A stretch of 64,000 nt of DNA. Source: Dokdonia sinensis. Lineage in GTDB: Bacteria > Bacteroidota > Bacteroidia > Flavobacteriales > Flavobacteriaceae. Made by a program: the position numbers and the translations under genes. Shown here piece after piece: positions 54,106-63,129 of this stretch (positions are counted from its first letter, which is position 1; each line of letters starts with the position of its first letter). The stretch is taken from NCBI RefSeq assembly GCF_003688895.1, contig NZ_REFV01000002.1:62001-126000 (forward strand). The letters run 5' to 3'. The notes beneath the pieces are model-generated. The model made no database searches. It saw only the letters and a list, made by a program, of their open reading frames with translations, and was not told where the DNA came from.

Positions 54106-56817
54106 ATGGAATCATTTATTGAAGAAGTTGTCGCTACGGTATTAAAGCAGAACGACGATGTTACAAATACCTTGTTCATTGTCCCTAGCAGAAGGGCTGG
54201 AAACATGGTGCGTAGTGCACTTTCGCAAAAGCTTAATAAAACAATTTTTGCTCCAGAAATATTCAGTATCGAGGAGTTCATTGCGCATATTTCTGGCTTA
54301 AGAGCTATAGATGCAACCGAACAATTATTTACGCTTTTTAAAGTCTATCAAGAAAAAACACCGAAAGTTAATCAGGAATCATTTGCTGTCTTCTATGGTT
54401 GGGCACAAACTGTACTTCACGATTTTAACGAGATCGATAGGTATCTTGTTAGTCATAAAGAGTTTTTTGATTATCTAAGTGCCGTCCAAGAAATCAATCA
54501 TTGGTCATCAGAAAATAATCAAACAGATATTATTAAACGTTACCTCGATTTTTGGGAAACACTTCCAGTACTTTACAAAGCATTTTGTACAAAACTTGAA
54601 AAACAAGGTAAAGGTCATCAAGGAATCATCTATAGAAAAGCCGCCGATGATGTAGAGTTTTACATCGAAAATAATAAAGACAAACAACACATATTCATAG
54701 GCTTCAATGCTCTTAATACCTCAGAGCAGCACATTATTCAAGCATTATTATCTGCGGGAAATACTTCAGTTTTTTGGGATGCAGAGGAGTGGTTTATGAA
54801 GAATAAGAAGCACGAGGCTTCCTATTTTTTAAGAGCTTATAAAAAGGAGTGGAAGTATTACCAGACGAACCCTTTTTTAGCCGTTTCAAATAATTATCCA
54901 GTCCAAAAAAATATACGATCCATCGCAGTAACTCAAGATATTGAGCAAGCTAAACTCGTAGGGCAACTATTACAACAATATACAAGTAGTAAAGAATTGC
55001 GCAATACCGCCGTTATTCTGAATGACGAACGGTTACTCATACCTATTCTTAATGCGCTTCCTGACCATATTAAAAAAGTAAATATCACAATGGGAGTGCC
55101 TCTAGGCCAAACGCCTACAGCAGCACTCTTTGACCAACTTTTTTTGTTACATACTCATGTTTCTCAACGTGGCTACTATTATAAACAAGTGGTTGCCATA
55201 TTACAACATCAAGCCGTTGGAAAATTACTGGGGTCAAATTTAGAAAGGATTAAAAAAACAATAGCTAGCCAGAACTACGTCTACTTTTCTGAAAAGGAAA
55301 TAAAAACAATGATCCTCCAGAACACAGAGAGTGATATTGTGGCCAGCCTATTTACAAGTTGGGATGATAACCCGAACAATGCCATAAAATTATGCCTCAC
55401 ATTCATTCAGGGGCTTAAAGAAAGCTTACTTCATAGTGATCATAAGGAAGCTCTTGCACTTGAGTACTTATTTGGTTTTTACAAGGTCTTTAATCAGCTC
55501 AAAAACTTAAATGACACTTATGCCTTCATTGAGGATGTGGCGACGCTTAGACGTTTTTATATGGATGTTATCGGTTCACATACTTTAGATTTAAGAGGAG
55601 ATCCCTATGAAGGACTACAGATTATGGGCGTACTCGAGTCTAGACTCCTGGACTTTAAGAATATTATCATGACCTCTGTAAATGAGGGAGTGATACCTGC
55701 AGGAAAAAGCACTAACTCATACATTCCATATGACCTCAAACTAACATACAAACTGCCCACCTTCCGGGAGAAAGATGCAGTTTACGCCTATCACTTCTAT
55801 AGATTATTGCATCGTGCAAACAATGTCGATTTTATATACACAACTTCGTCACAAGGAATAGGAAGTACAGAAAAGAGCCGTTTTATTTTACAGATGGAAA
55901 TAGAAGGGCCACATGATCTAGCCAGTAGTGTTGCCACATCTTCATTTCAAGTTGCACCGTATACTGAAAATACAATCTTAAAGACTCCAGAAATAATATC
56001 CCGCTTACGCGAAATTGTACAATCCGGGCTTTCCCCATCATCACTCACAACATACATCAGAAATCCAATTGATTTTTATTACAAATACGTGCTGCGTATT
56101 AAGGAACGAGAAGATGTTGAAGAGACCGTAGCCGCAAATACAATGGGAACCATCGTTCATAATACCTTGGAAGAGCTCTATAAACCTTATGTAAACGTAA
56201 AACTCACAGCCCAAATCATCGAAGGCATGATTCTAAAAATTGATGCCGAGGTAAGAAATCAATTTGCAACCGAATACGGGCTCACACAGATCGCCCAAGG
56301 GAAGAATCTCATTATTTATCAAGTGGTGTGTCGCTACGTGGAGAACTATTTGCAGCTGCAGTTGTCCAGTTTAAAAAGCGGAGATACCATCGTCGTAAGA
56401 GGGTTGGAATCAAATCTTAATGTGTCATTTAAAAAAGAAATTAACTTCAAAGGAAAAGTAGATTTAGTAGAGGAGCGCAATGGTGATATACGCATTATAG
56501 ATTACAAAACAGGAAAGGTAGAATCAAGGCACTTATCTCCTGCAAATTGGGAAGATTTACTTGACGACACCGGTAAATACGAGAAGGCATTCCAAGTTTT
56601 AATGTATGCTTATATGATGCATAAAAAAACGCCGCTGGCATTACCTATAAGCGCAGGGATTATCTCCTTTAAAAATTTAAAGTCTGGCTTTATGCCATTT
56701 AAAAAAGACAAGAGTACAGATATCACAGAAGAGACCTTGTCTTCTTTTTCAGAAATATTGGATCAGTTAATCGCCGAGATTTTAAATCCTGATATTCCCT
56801 TTGCTCAACCTACATAA
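54106..56817 (+). CDS. PD-(D/E)XK exonuclease, AddB-like
   Basis: 903 residues. N-terminal IFIVPSRRAG-type inactive helicase start (FIVPSRRAGNMVRSAL), central domain (LRGDPYEGLQIMGVLESRLLDFKNIIMTSVNEG), and C-terminal nuclease with LSPSSLTTYIRNPIDFYYKYVL and the catalytic IRIIDYKTG. It fits the AddB/RexB-like partner of the helicase at 48156-51296. No intact Walker A is seen, as in AddB relatives. Confidence 0.88.
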   Translation: MESFIEEVVATVLKQNDDVTNTLFIVPSRRAGNMVRSALSQKLNKTIFAPEIFSIEEFIAHISGLRAIDATEQLFTLFKVYQEKTPKVNQESFAVFYGWAQTVLHDFNEIDRYLVSHKEFFDYLSAVQEINHWSSENNQTDIIKRYLDFWETLPVLYKAFCTKLEKQGKGHQGIIYRKAADDVEFYIENNKDKQHIFIGFNALNTSEQHIIQALLSAGNTSVFWDAEEWFMKNKKHEASYFLRAYKKEWKYYQTNPFLAVSNNYPVQKNIRSIAVTQDIEQAKLVGQLLQQYTSSKELRNTAVILNDERLLIPILNALPDHIKKVNITMGVPLGQTPTAALFDQLFLLHTHVSQRGYYYKQVVAILQHQAVGKLLGSNLERIKKTIASQNYVYFSEKEIKTMILQNTESDIVASLFTSWDDNPNNAIKLCLTFIQGLKESLLHSDHKEALALEYLFGFYKVFNQLKNLNDTYAFIEDVATLRRFYMDVIGSHTLDLRGDPYEGLQIMGVLESRLLDFKNIIMTSVNEGVIPAGKSTNSYIPYDLKLTYKLPTFREKDAVYAYHFYRLLHRANNVDFIYTTSSQGIGSTEKSRFILQMEIEGPHDLASSVATSSFQVAPYTENTILKTPEIISRLREIVQSGLSPSSLTTYIRNPIDFYYKYVLRIKEREDVEETVAANTMGTIVHNTLEELYKPYVNVKLTAQIIEGMILKIDAEVRNQFATEYGLTQIAQGKNLIIYQVVCRYVENYLQLQLSSLKSGDTIVVRGLESNLNVSFKKEINFKGKVDLVEERNGDIRIIDYKTGKVESRHLSPANWEDLLDDTGKYEKAFQVLMYAYMMHKKTPLALPISAGIISFKNLKSGFMPFKKDKSTDITEETLSSFSEILDQLIAEILNPDIPFAQPT

Positions 56818-56868
56818 AGTGCCCCTTACTTTGGGTCGTTCAGGAGCGAGTTAATAAAGATTAAGGAA

Positions 56869-57882
56869 TTAATTTTTGATGATACGTTTTACCGTCGTAG
56901 CTTCACCTATAAGGATCTTAACCATATAGACACCAGCCTTTAAAGAAGTAAGGTCAACGGTGTTTTGATTGCCGTTTAATACTTTTTGACCCACAAGATT
57001 GTACACCTCATAAGAATCAATTGGCATATCGGTCTTGATGTTCACGATATCATTGGTCGGGTTCGGATATAGGGAGAGTGTTGCAATCGCCTGTTCGTTG
57101 ATGCCCAATGAATTGCCGTCACAATCAAAAGGAGACATATTTACATAATTTGGACCATCCTCACCAACGATTGTAATTCCAGCATCTGGAGGATAGATAT
57201 AAGATCCTTCATTTACATTCTGACCACCTACATTTAACATTGCACCTTCAGAGAAGGAATCAACAACACAAAAATTTTGTTGTAAAAAGCTATTTGCAAA
57301 ACTTCTATAGATGTTTAATTCTCCAATAGTGGAAAGATTAATAGTTTCAATAAAATTTCCAGCAATATCAAGACGATTAATTTTAGGGATATTACCAAAA
57401 ACAACTGAGGTCAACATATTGCCTCCAAAATTAAAAGTTTCGATTTCCACACTATTATTCCCTACAATGAGACTAGTTATATTATTAGAAGTAAACTCTA
57501 ACACCTAATATTTAGAAGGTCCGTCCGTGTATAAAATTAATTCATCGATAAAATTTGCATTGTCAGCAATAACAATACGTAATTCAGGGTTTTGAGAAAG
57601 GTCCAAAGTGCCTTCTAAAAAGTTACGCGTTAGAATGATTTCCTCTAAAGCTGTAAAATAAAATGCTTCTGGAAAGACATCAATAAATTTTCTATCGAGG
57701 TCTAAAAATGTAACTTCGGCAGCTTCCGCTTCGGATATCTGGCCGTCGTTGTTGGTGTCAATACTCGGTTCTTGGTCGAGCATACCCTGTAAAGTGTCAG
57801 GGTCTTCAAATGTAATGTTCTGCGCAGTTGCGCTCGTGGCAACCATAGCGATTGCAATTAAGGTAAAAATGTAATTTTTCAT
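56869..57882 (-). pseudogene. T9SS-secreted repeat protein interrupted by an in-frame TAG
   Basis: Two frames in the same phase: the N-terminal half (57882-57505; signal peptide FTLIAIAMVATSATAQ, EF-hand-like DTNNDGQISEAEAAEV, leucine-rich-like repeats) ends at TAG (57507-57505), and the next codons run on without shift to 56869 (VLEFTSNNITSLIVGNN...). The end is a type IX secretion sorting domain (LSLYPNPTNDIVNIKT...YEVYNLVGQKV...LKAGVYMVKI..GEATTVKRIIKN). One codon changed to stop accounts for the break. The two halves would total about 337 residues. Confidence 0.8.
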
Positions 57883-58033
57883 TTAAAATGATTTGGGGAC
57901 ATAAAGATACCATTCGCAACGCGATGGTGCAATAAAATCGCCAAAGGCGATTTTCGACGGATTTTAAAAAATTATGACAAAACAATAAAAATTCTTTCAT
58001 TTCCTGTGAAACAGCCATAGGTTAGGCCATTAA

Positions 58034-58068
58034 ATAAGAAAGACGCAAAAAATGAGCGTCTTTCTTAT
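58034..58068 (-). terminator. Intrinsic terminator of the DksA-like gene
   Basis: Perfect 13-bp stem (ATAAGAAAGACGC and complement), 9-base loop; T-rich after the stem on the minus strand. Confidence 0.8.
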
Positions 58069-58111
58069 CTGTAAGAATTTTGATTTACGACAATGTATGT
58101 CGCCTAACGAC

Positions 58112-58495
58112 TTACCCCTGCATATTCTTAGCCTCAATACTCAAGGTTGCGTGAGGCACAAGTTTAAGCCGCTCGGGATTGATAAGCTTACCAGTAACTC
58201 GGCAAATACCGTACGTTTTGTTTTGAATACGGGTGAGGGCATTCTTAAGGTCACGTATAAACTTTTCCTGACGTATTGCAAGTGCGCTGTTAGACTCCTT
58301 ACTCATTACCTGACTTCCTTCGTCAAAAGATTTAAACTGTGGAGAGGTATCATCTGTACCATTATTACCATCGTTTAGGTAAGCACTTTTAATAAGCTCA
58401 AGGTCGTGCTGTGCTTTTTCTATTTTCTTTAGGATGAGTTGCTTGAATTCCTCGAGCTGTGCATCGCTAAAACGTTCTTGTATGTCTGTCGCCAT
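58112..58495 (-). CDS. TraR/DksA-family protein without zinc cysteines
   Basis: 127 residues. An N-terminal coiled coil (EEFKQLILKKIEKAQHDLELIK) and a C-terminal DksA-like domain (LTRIQNKTYGICRVTGKLINPERLKLVPHATLSIEA). Canonical DksA has CxxC...CxxC; only one cysteine remains here and the second pair reads SIEA. It may still bind the RNA polymerase secondary channel. It follows ileS by three bases, so the two are co-transcribed. Confidence 0.88.
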   Translation of the reverse strand: MATDIQERFSDAQLEEFKQLILKKIEKAQHDLELIKSAYLNDGNNGTDDTSPQFKSFDEGSQVMSKESNSALAIRQEKFIRDLKNALTRIQNKTYGICRVTGKLINPERLKLVPHATLSIEAKNMQG

Positions 58496-58498
58496 AAC

Positions 58499-61400
58499 TT
58501 AATTTTTTGAAATGGTTAAAATTGTTTTTATATCATCAAAAGCAATCTCGAGGCCGTCATTTATAGTCGGAACGATCTCAAGACTATCTGCTAGTGTTTC
58601 TGCTTTAATATATGTTGCATTCGTCGCAATTGTCTCGTTAATCGATGCTTCTTCTTGTAACTTAATATGGATACGGTCTGTCACTTCCAGGCCAGAATCC
58701 TTACGTAAGTTTTGAATACGGTTTACAAGTTCCCGGGCCACGCCTTCTTTACGTAACTCGTCACTTATAGTTACATCTAACGCAACAGTTACTCCCGCAT
58801 TACTAGCAACAAGCCACCCCTCGATATCTTGAGATGTTATCTCTACGTCTGAGGCCTCCAAAATAACATTTTCTCCTTTAATTTCAACAGTTAATTGTCC
58901 TTCGCGCTCGATTGTAGCAATATCTTTTGCTTCAAGTGAATTTATCTTGCTAGCAATCAGCTTCATATCTTTTCCGAAGCGTGGGCCCAATACCTTAAAA
59001 TTAGGCTTGATTTGCTTCACTAGGATGCCAGAATCATCAGAAATAAGCTCGATTTCTTTTACGTTTACCTCAGATTTAATTAAATCTTCGACCGCATTTA
59101 TCTCTTTTTTATCCACTTCATTCAGTACAGGAATCATAATACGCTGTAAGGGCTGGCGTACTTTGATTTTTTCTTTTGCCCTGAGCGAAAGCGTTAACGA
59201 ACTTATAACCTGCGCCTTCTGCATCTTATGTTCTAACGCAGTATCGATATATTTCGTATCGCTCACAGGAAATTGTGCAAGGTGAATGCTTTCAAAATCT
59301 TCTCTTCCAGTTGTAGCGTTCAGGTCTTTGTAGAGCTTCTCCATAAAAAATGGAGCTACAGGAGCACTAAGCTTTGCAACCGTCTCTAGACACGTGTATA
59401 ATGTTTGATAGGCAGAGATTTTATCTGTCGCATACTCACCTTTCCAGAAGCGTCTTCTACTCAAACGTACAAACCAGTTAGATAAGTTTTCTTGTACAAA
59501 CTTGTCTATGGCTCTTGTCGCCTTAGTTGGTTCGTATTCCGCATAAAATTTGTCTACTTCGGCGATAAGCGAGTGTAGTTCTGATAAGATCCAGCGGTCT
59601 ATTTCTGGACGTTTAGAAAGTTCTATTTCCGCTTCCGCGAAAGCGAAACTATCCAGATTTGCATACAGTGCAAAGAAGTTATACGTATTGTAAAGCGTCC
59701 CGAAAAACTTACGTTTTACCTCCTCGATGCCATCTAAATCAAACTTGAGATTGTCCCAAGGATTTGCATTAGAAATCATGTACCAGCGCGTCGCATCTGG
59801 CCCGTAGGTTTCAAGGGTCTCAAAAGGATCTGTAGCATTGCCGAGACGTTTAGACATTTTTTGTCCGTTCTTGTCAAGTACAAGTCCGTTAGAAACAACG
59901 TTTTTGTAGGCCACATCGTCAAAAATCATTGTCGCAATGGCGTGTAGCGTATAGAACCAACCACGAGTTTGATCTACACCTTCGGCGATGAAGTCTGCTT
60001 TGCGCCAAACATCTTCTACAAGCTCTTTATTTTCAAAAGGGTAGTGCCATTGCGCATAAGGCATTGATCCAGAGTCAAACCAAACATCGATCAAATCTGC
60101 CTCACGGGTCATAGGTTTACCGCTATCTGAAACAAGCGTGATTTTATCTACTACGTTTTTGTGAAGGTCTACCAGATCGTAGTTTTCCTCACTCATATCA
60201 CCTACTTTAAATCCTTCAAAAGGATCTGTGGTCATTACACCTTTGTCTAATGCTTTTTGGATTTCGGCTTTTAGTTCTGCAATAGAACCTATCAAAAGTT
60301 CTTCTTTTCCATCTTCGGTACGCCAGATAGGTAATGGGATTCCCCAGAAACGACTACGTGATAAATTCCAGTCATTTGCATTTGCTAGCCAGTTACCAAA
60401 ACGGCCTTCTCCTGTAGACTTCGGTTTCCAATTGATGCCCAGGTTTAACTCGTGCATACGGTCTTTAAAGTCGGTCACTTTGATAAACCAAGAATCTAGC
60501 GGATAATATAATACAGGCTTATCTGTACGCCAGCAGTGTGGGTAACTGTGTACGTATTTCTCAACCTTAAATGCTTTATTTTCTTCTTTTAAACGAATGG
60601 CAAGCTCAACGTCCATCGATTTCTCTGGAGCTTCACCATCGTTATAATATTCGTTTTTGATGTACTTATTTCCAAATTCTTTTAGCTCAGGGCGAAATTT
60701 TCCCTGAAGGTCTACAAGAGGAACCAAGTTTCCATCTCCATCTTTAATCAAAAGTGGCGGCACTTCTGGTGAAGCTAGTTTTGCAACAAGCGCATCATCT
60801 GCACCAAAGGTAGGTGCGGTGTGTACGATTCCTGTTCCATCCTCAGTCGTTACAAAGTCTCCAGCAATCACACGAAAGGCATCCTGCGGATTGTCATTAG
60901 GCTGTACGAAATCGAATAACTGCTCATAGCGAAGTTCTAATAAATCTGCGCCTTTACATTCTTTGATTATGTAATAGGGGATCTTTTTATCGCCAGCCTT
61001 GTAGGTATCCAGTTCTTCTTTCGCGGAAGCGGAAACAAACTTTTTATCAAATTGCTTAGCAACTAAGTTCTTTGCAAGAATGACGCGAGTAGGCTCAAAA
61101 GTATATTGATTAAAGGTCTCTACAAGTACATAATCAATCTTCTTTCCAACAGTAAGCGCGGTATTAGAAGGCAATGTCCAAGGCGTGGTCGTCCAGGCTA
61201 GAAAATAAGTCCTTCCGTCTGCAAGCTCTTTTGCAAGTGCGTTTTCACCTTGAGCGGTTACTTTAAACTGTGCCACCACCGTTGTGTCTGTAACGTCACG
61301 ATACGCACCAGGTTGGTTAAGCTCGTGTGAGCTCAATCCTGTTCCGGCTTTTGGAGAATATGGCTGGATCGTGTAGCCTTTGTACAGCAAATCTTTATTG

Positions 61401-61906
61401 TAAATCTGTTTTAGGAGCCACCATACGGTCTCCATATATTTAGACTTATAGGTGATATATGGATCTTCCATATCTACCCAGTAGCCCATCTTTTCAGTAA
61501 GGTCATTCCAGATGTCTGTGTAGCGCATCACGGCTTTTTTACAAGCCTCGTTATACTCCTCTACAGAGATCTTTTTACCGATATCTTCTTTAGTAATACC
61601 AAGTTCTTTCTCAACCCCAAGTTCTACGGGAAGTCCGTGAGTATCCCAGCCAGCCTTGCGCTTTACTTGAAAGCCTTTCATCGTTTTGTAGCGTGGGAAA
61701 ATGTCTTTAATCGCTCGAGCAAGCACGTGATGTACTCCAGGTAGTCCATTTGCACTAGGTGGTCCTTCAAAAAAAACATAGGGCTCTGCCCCATCTCTGG
61801 AAGAAATTGATTTTTCAAAAATGTCATTTTCCTTCCAGTAGGTAAGCACTTCGCTAGCAAGGCCAGGAAGGTCTAATCCTTTATATTCAGTGAACTTAGC
61901 GCTCAT
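58499..61906 (-). CDS. ileS: Isoleucyl-tRNA synthetase
   Basis: 1135 residues. Class I motifs: the HIGH-equivalent in PPSANGLPGVHHVLARAIKD and KMSKR in DKNGQKMSKRLGN. The editing domain and a long C-terminal domain fit the IleRS type of Bacteroidetes. Charges tRNA-Ile. Near-copies of the iterated palindrome with one substitution are at 59630-59645 (AFAEA) and 61018-61030. Confidence 0.97.
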   Translation of the reverse strand: MSAKFTEYKGLDLPGLASEVLTYWKENDIFEKSISSRDGAEPYVFFEGPPSANGLPGVHHVLARAIKDIFPRYKTMKGFQVKRKAGWDTHGLPVELGVEKELGITKEDIGKKISVEEYNEACKKAVMRYTDIWNDLTEKMGYWVDMEDPYITYKSKYMETVWWLLKQIYNKDLLYKGYTIQPYSPKAGTGLSSHELNQPGAYRDVTDTTVVAQFKVTAQGENALAKELADGRTYFLAWTTTPWTLPSNTALTVGKKIDYVLVETFNQYTFEPTRVILAKNLVAKQFDKKFVSASAKEELDTYKAGDKKIPYYIIKECKGADLLELRYEQLFDFVQPNDNPQDAFRVIAGDFVTTEDGTGIVHTAPTFGADDALVAKLASPEVPPLLIKDGDGNLVPLVDLQGKFRPELKEFGNKYIKNEYYNDGEAPEKSMDVELAIRLKEENKAFKVEKYVHSYPHCWRTDKPVLYYPLDSWFIKVTDFKDRMHELNLGINWKPKSTGEGRFGNWLANANDWNLSRSRFWGIPLPIWRTEDGKEELLIGSIAELKAEIQKALDKGVMTTDPFEGFKVGDMSEENYDLVDLHKNVVDKITLVSDSGKPMTREADLIDVWFDSGSMPYAQWHYPFENKELVEDVWRKADFIAEGVDQTRGWFYTLHAIATMIFDDVAYKNVVSNGLVLDKNGQKMSKRLGNATDPFETLETYGPDATRWYMISNANPWDNLKFDLDGIEEVKRKFFGTLYNTYNFFALYANLDSFAFAEAEIELSKRPEIDRWILSELHSLIAEVDKFYAEYEPTKATRAIDKFVQENLSNWFVRLSRRRFWKGEYATDKISAYQTLYTCLETVAKLSAPVAPFFMEKLYKDLNATTGREDFESIHLAQFPVSDTKYIDTALEHKMQKAQVISSLTLSLRAKEKIKVRQPLQRIMIPVLNEVDKKEINAVEDLIKSEVNVKEIELISDDSGILVKQIKPNFKVLGPRFGKDMKLIASKINSLEAKDIATIEREGQLTVEIKGENVILEASDVEITSQDIEGWLVASNAGVTVALDVTISDELRKEGVARELVNRIQNLRKDSGLEVTDRIHIKLQEEASINETIATNATYIKAETLADSLEIVPTINDGLEIAFDDIKTILTISKN
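59630..59645. repeat. One-mismatch copy of iterated palindrome in ileS
   Basis: CGCTTCCGCGAAAGCG; encodes AFAEA. Confidence 0.8.
61018..61030. repeat. One-mismatch copy of iterated palindrome in ileS
   Basis: CTTTCGCGGAAGC, one A-to-G change in the right arm. Confidence 0.65.
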
Positions 61907-62092
61907 TTTACGGTCTTTATTATTTGTGCGCGAATTTACGGGTTTTTTGTTGGAAAATGCGTGACGTACTTTACTGATGCAAACAACTACTATATGTTAC
62001 AACATTGAACATATAATACGGCAGTATAAGGCACTTAAAAGAAAGTCATAAGACGCAGGTTTAATACTTCTTGTAGCTAGCTTGATTACCTA

Positions 62093-63028
62093 TTATTTTT
62101 CCAACTCCTTAACAAGCAACCAAGCGGCCTTGTTGTCAGAAGTTCTTATCGAACGCAATTCTGAAAGTGCATTTTTACTATCTGAGAAACTACCATACAC
62201 TACTTGGTGTAGTCCGTAGCGGTTAGTTCCTATCTGACGGGCTTTGTAGCCTTTATCTCTGAGTTCAGAAACTTTTTTTGATGCATTTTCTGCCTGGCGG
62301 AAGGCACCAGCAACAATATGATATTTCCCCACAGGCTTCATTACCGAAAGTGTAACTGCAGGTAGCGGGTTTTCAATGATAAAAGTCGCTTCTTGAATCT
62401 TTCCTTCAAGTTGCTCATCTGCCTCTTGCTGTGAAGCGTAGTTGTATTCTTCTACATTCTGAACATACTTAAATCCAGCGAGACCTATTCCGCCCAGAAT
62501 AACCATTCCGGCAACGGCATATTTTATCCAGCTGCTAGAGCGACGCTCTGGTGTAAAAGCAATAGGCGCTTTTTCTTCTAGTTTTTCGACTTCTTCCTTA
62601 TATACTTCACGCGCAATTTGTGGTGTAGTAAATGAAGCAAGTCCAAAGGAGTCAGTTAAGTAATTGAGATGATACGAAGGCTCAAAAATTACGTGACTAT
62701 CTGCCGTGAGCGATAGCGTCCCTATATTTTCTAGAACTTGAGTTTCTCCTCTGTGCAAGCTGTCAAAAAGAAAACGCACATAACTCGCAATGCGATTGTT
62801 TGCTTCCTCGTGAGGAATCATCTCACTTTTTGCAATATAATTAGCCAGCAGGCCGTCATTGTCGGTGAGTTGTGCATTAAACGATAAACGCTTTTGCGGT
62901 GGGTAAAATGCATTAGTACTTTCGTGTACGCGCGCACTTTTATATTGGGTGAGAAATGCACCAAAATTTGGTAAAATCACACACTCATATCTGTATAAAA
63001 GGTCGCTTATGTACTGGTCTAACTGCAT
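62093..63028 (-). CDS. HU-CCDC81/SPOR-domain membrane protein
   Basis: 311 residues. The N-terminal CCDC81-type HU-like region (YISDLLYRYECVILPNFGAFLTQYKSA) is cytoplasmic; a single membrane segment (about 168-187: YAVAGMVILGGIGLAGFKYV) follows; the C-terminal SPOR domain (KYHIVAGAFRQAENASKKVSELRDKGYKARQI) binds denuded peptidoglycan at division sites. Divergent from dprA, a usual neighbour in Flavobacteriaceae. Confidence 0.9.
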   Translation of the reverse strand: MQLDQYISDLLYRYECVILPNFGAFLTQYKSARVHESTNAFYPPQKRLSFNAQLTDNDGLLANYIAKSEMIPHEEANNRIASYVRFLFDSLHRGETQVLENIGTLSLTADSHVIFEPSYHLNYLTDSFGLASFTTPQIAREVYKEEVEKLEEKAPIAFTPERRSSSWIKYAVAGMVILGGIGLAGFKYVQNVEEYNYASQQEADEQLEGKIQEATFIIENPLPAVTLSVMKPVGKYHIVAGAFRQAENASKKVSELRDKGYKARQIGTNRYGLHQVVYGSFSDSKNALSELRSIRTSDNKAAWLLVKELEK

Positions 63029-63129
63029 ATCTCAAAATTAACCAAAATCGCGAGTGAGCCAAGACTTTCTACAACATTTTATTAACACGCAGAAATATCG
63101 TTACTTAGACCGCTCAATCTTGGATTCTT

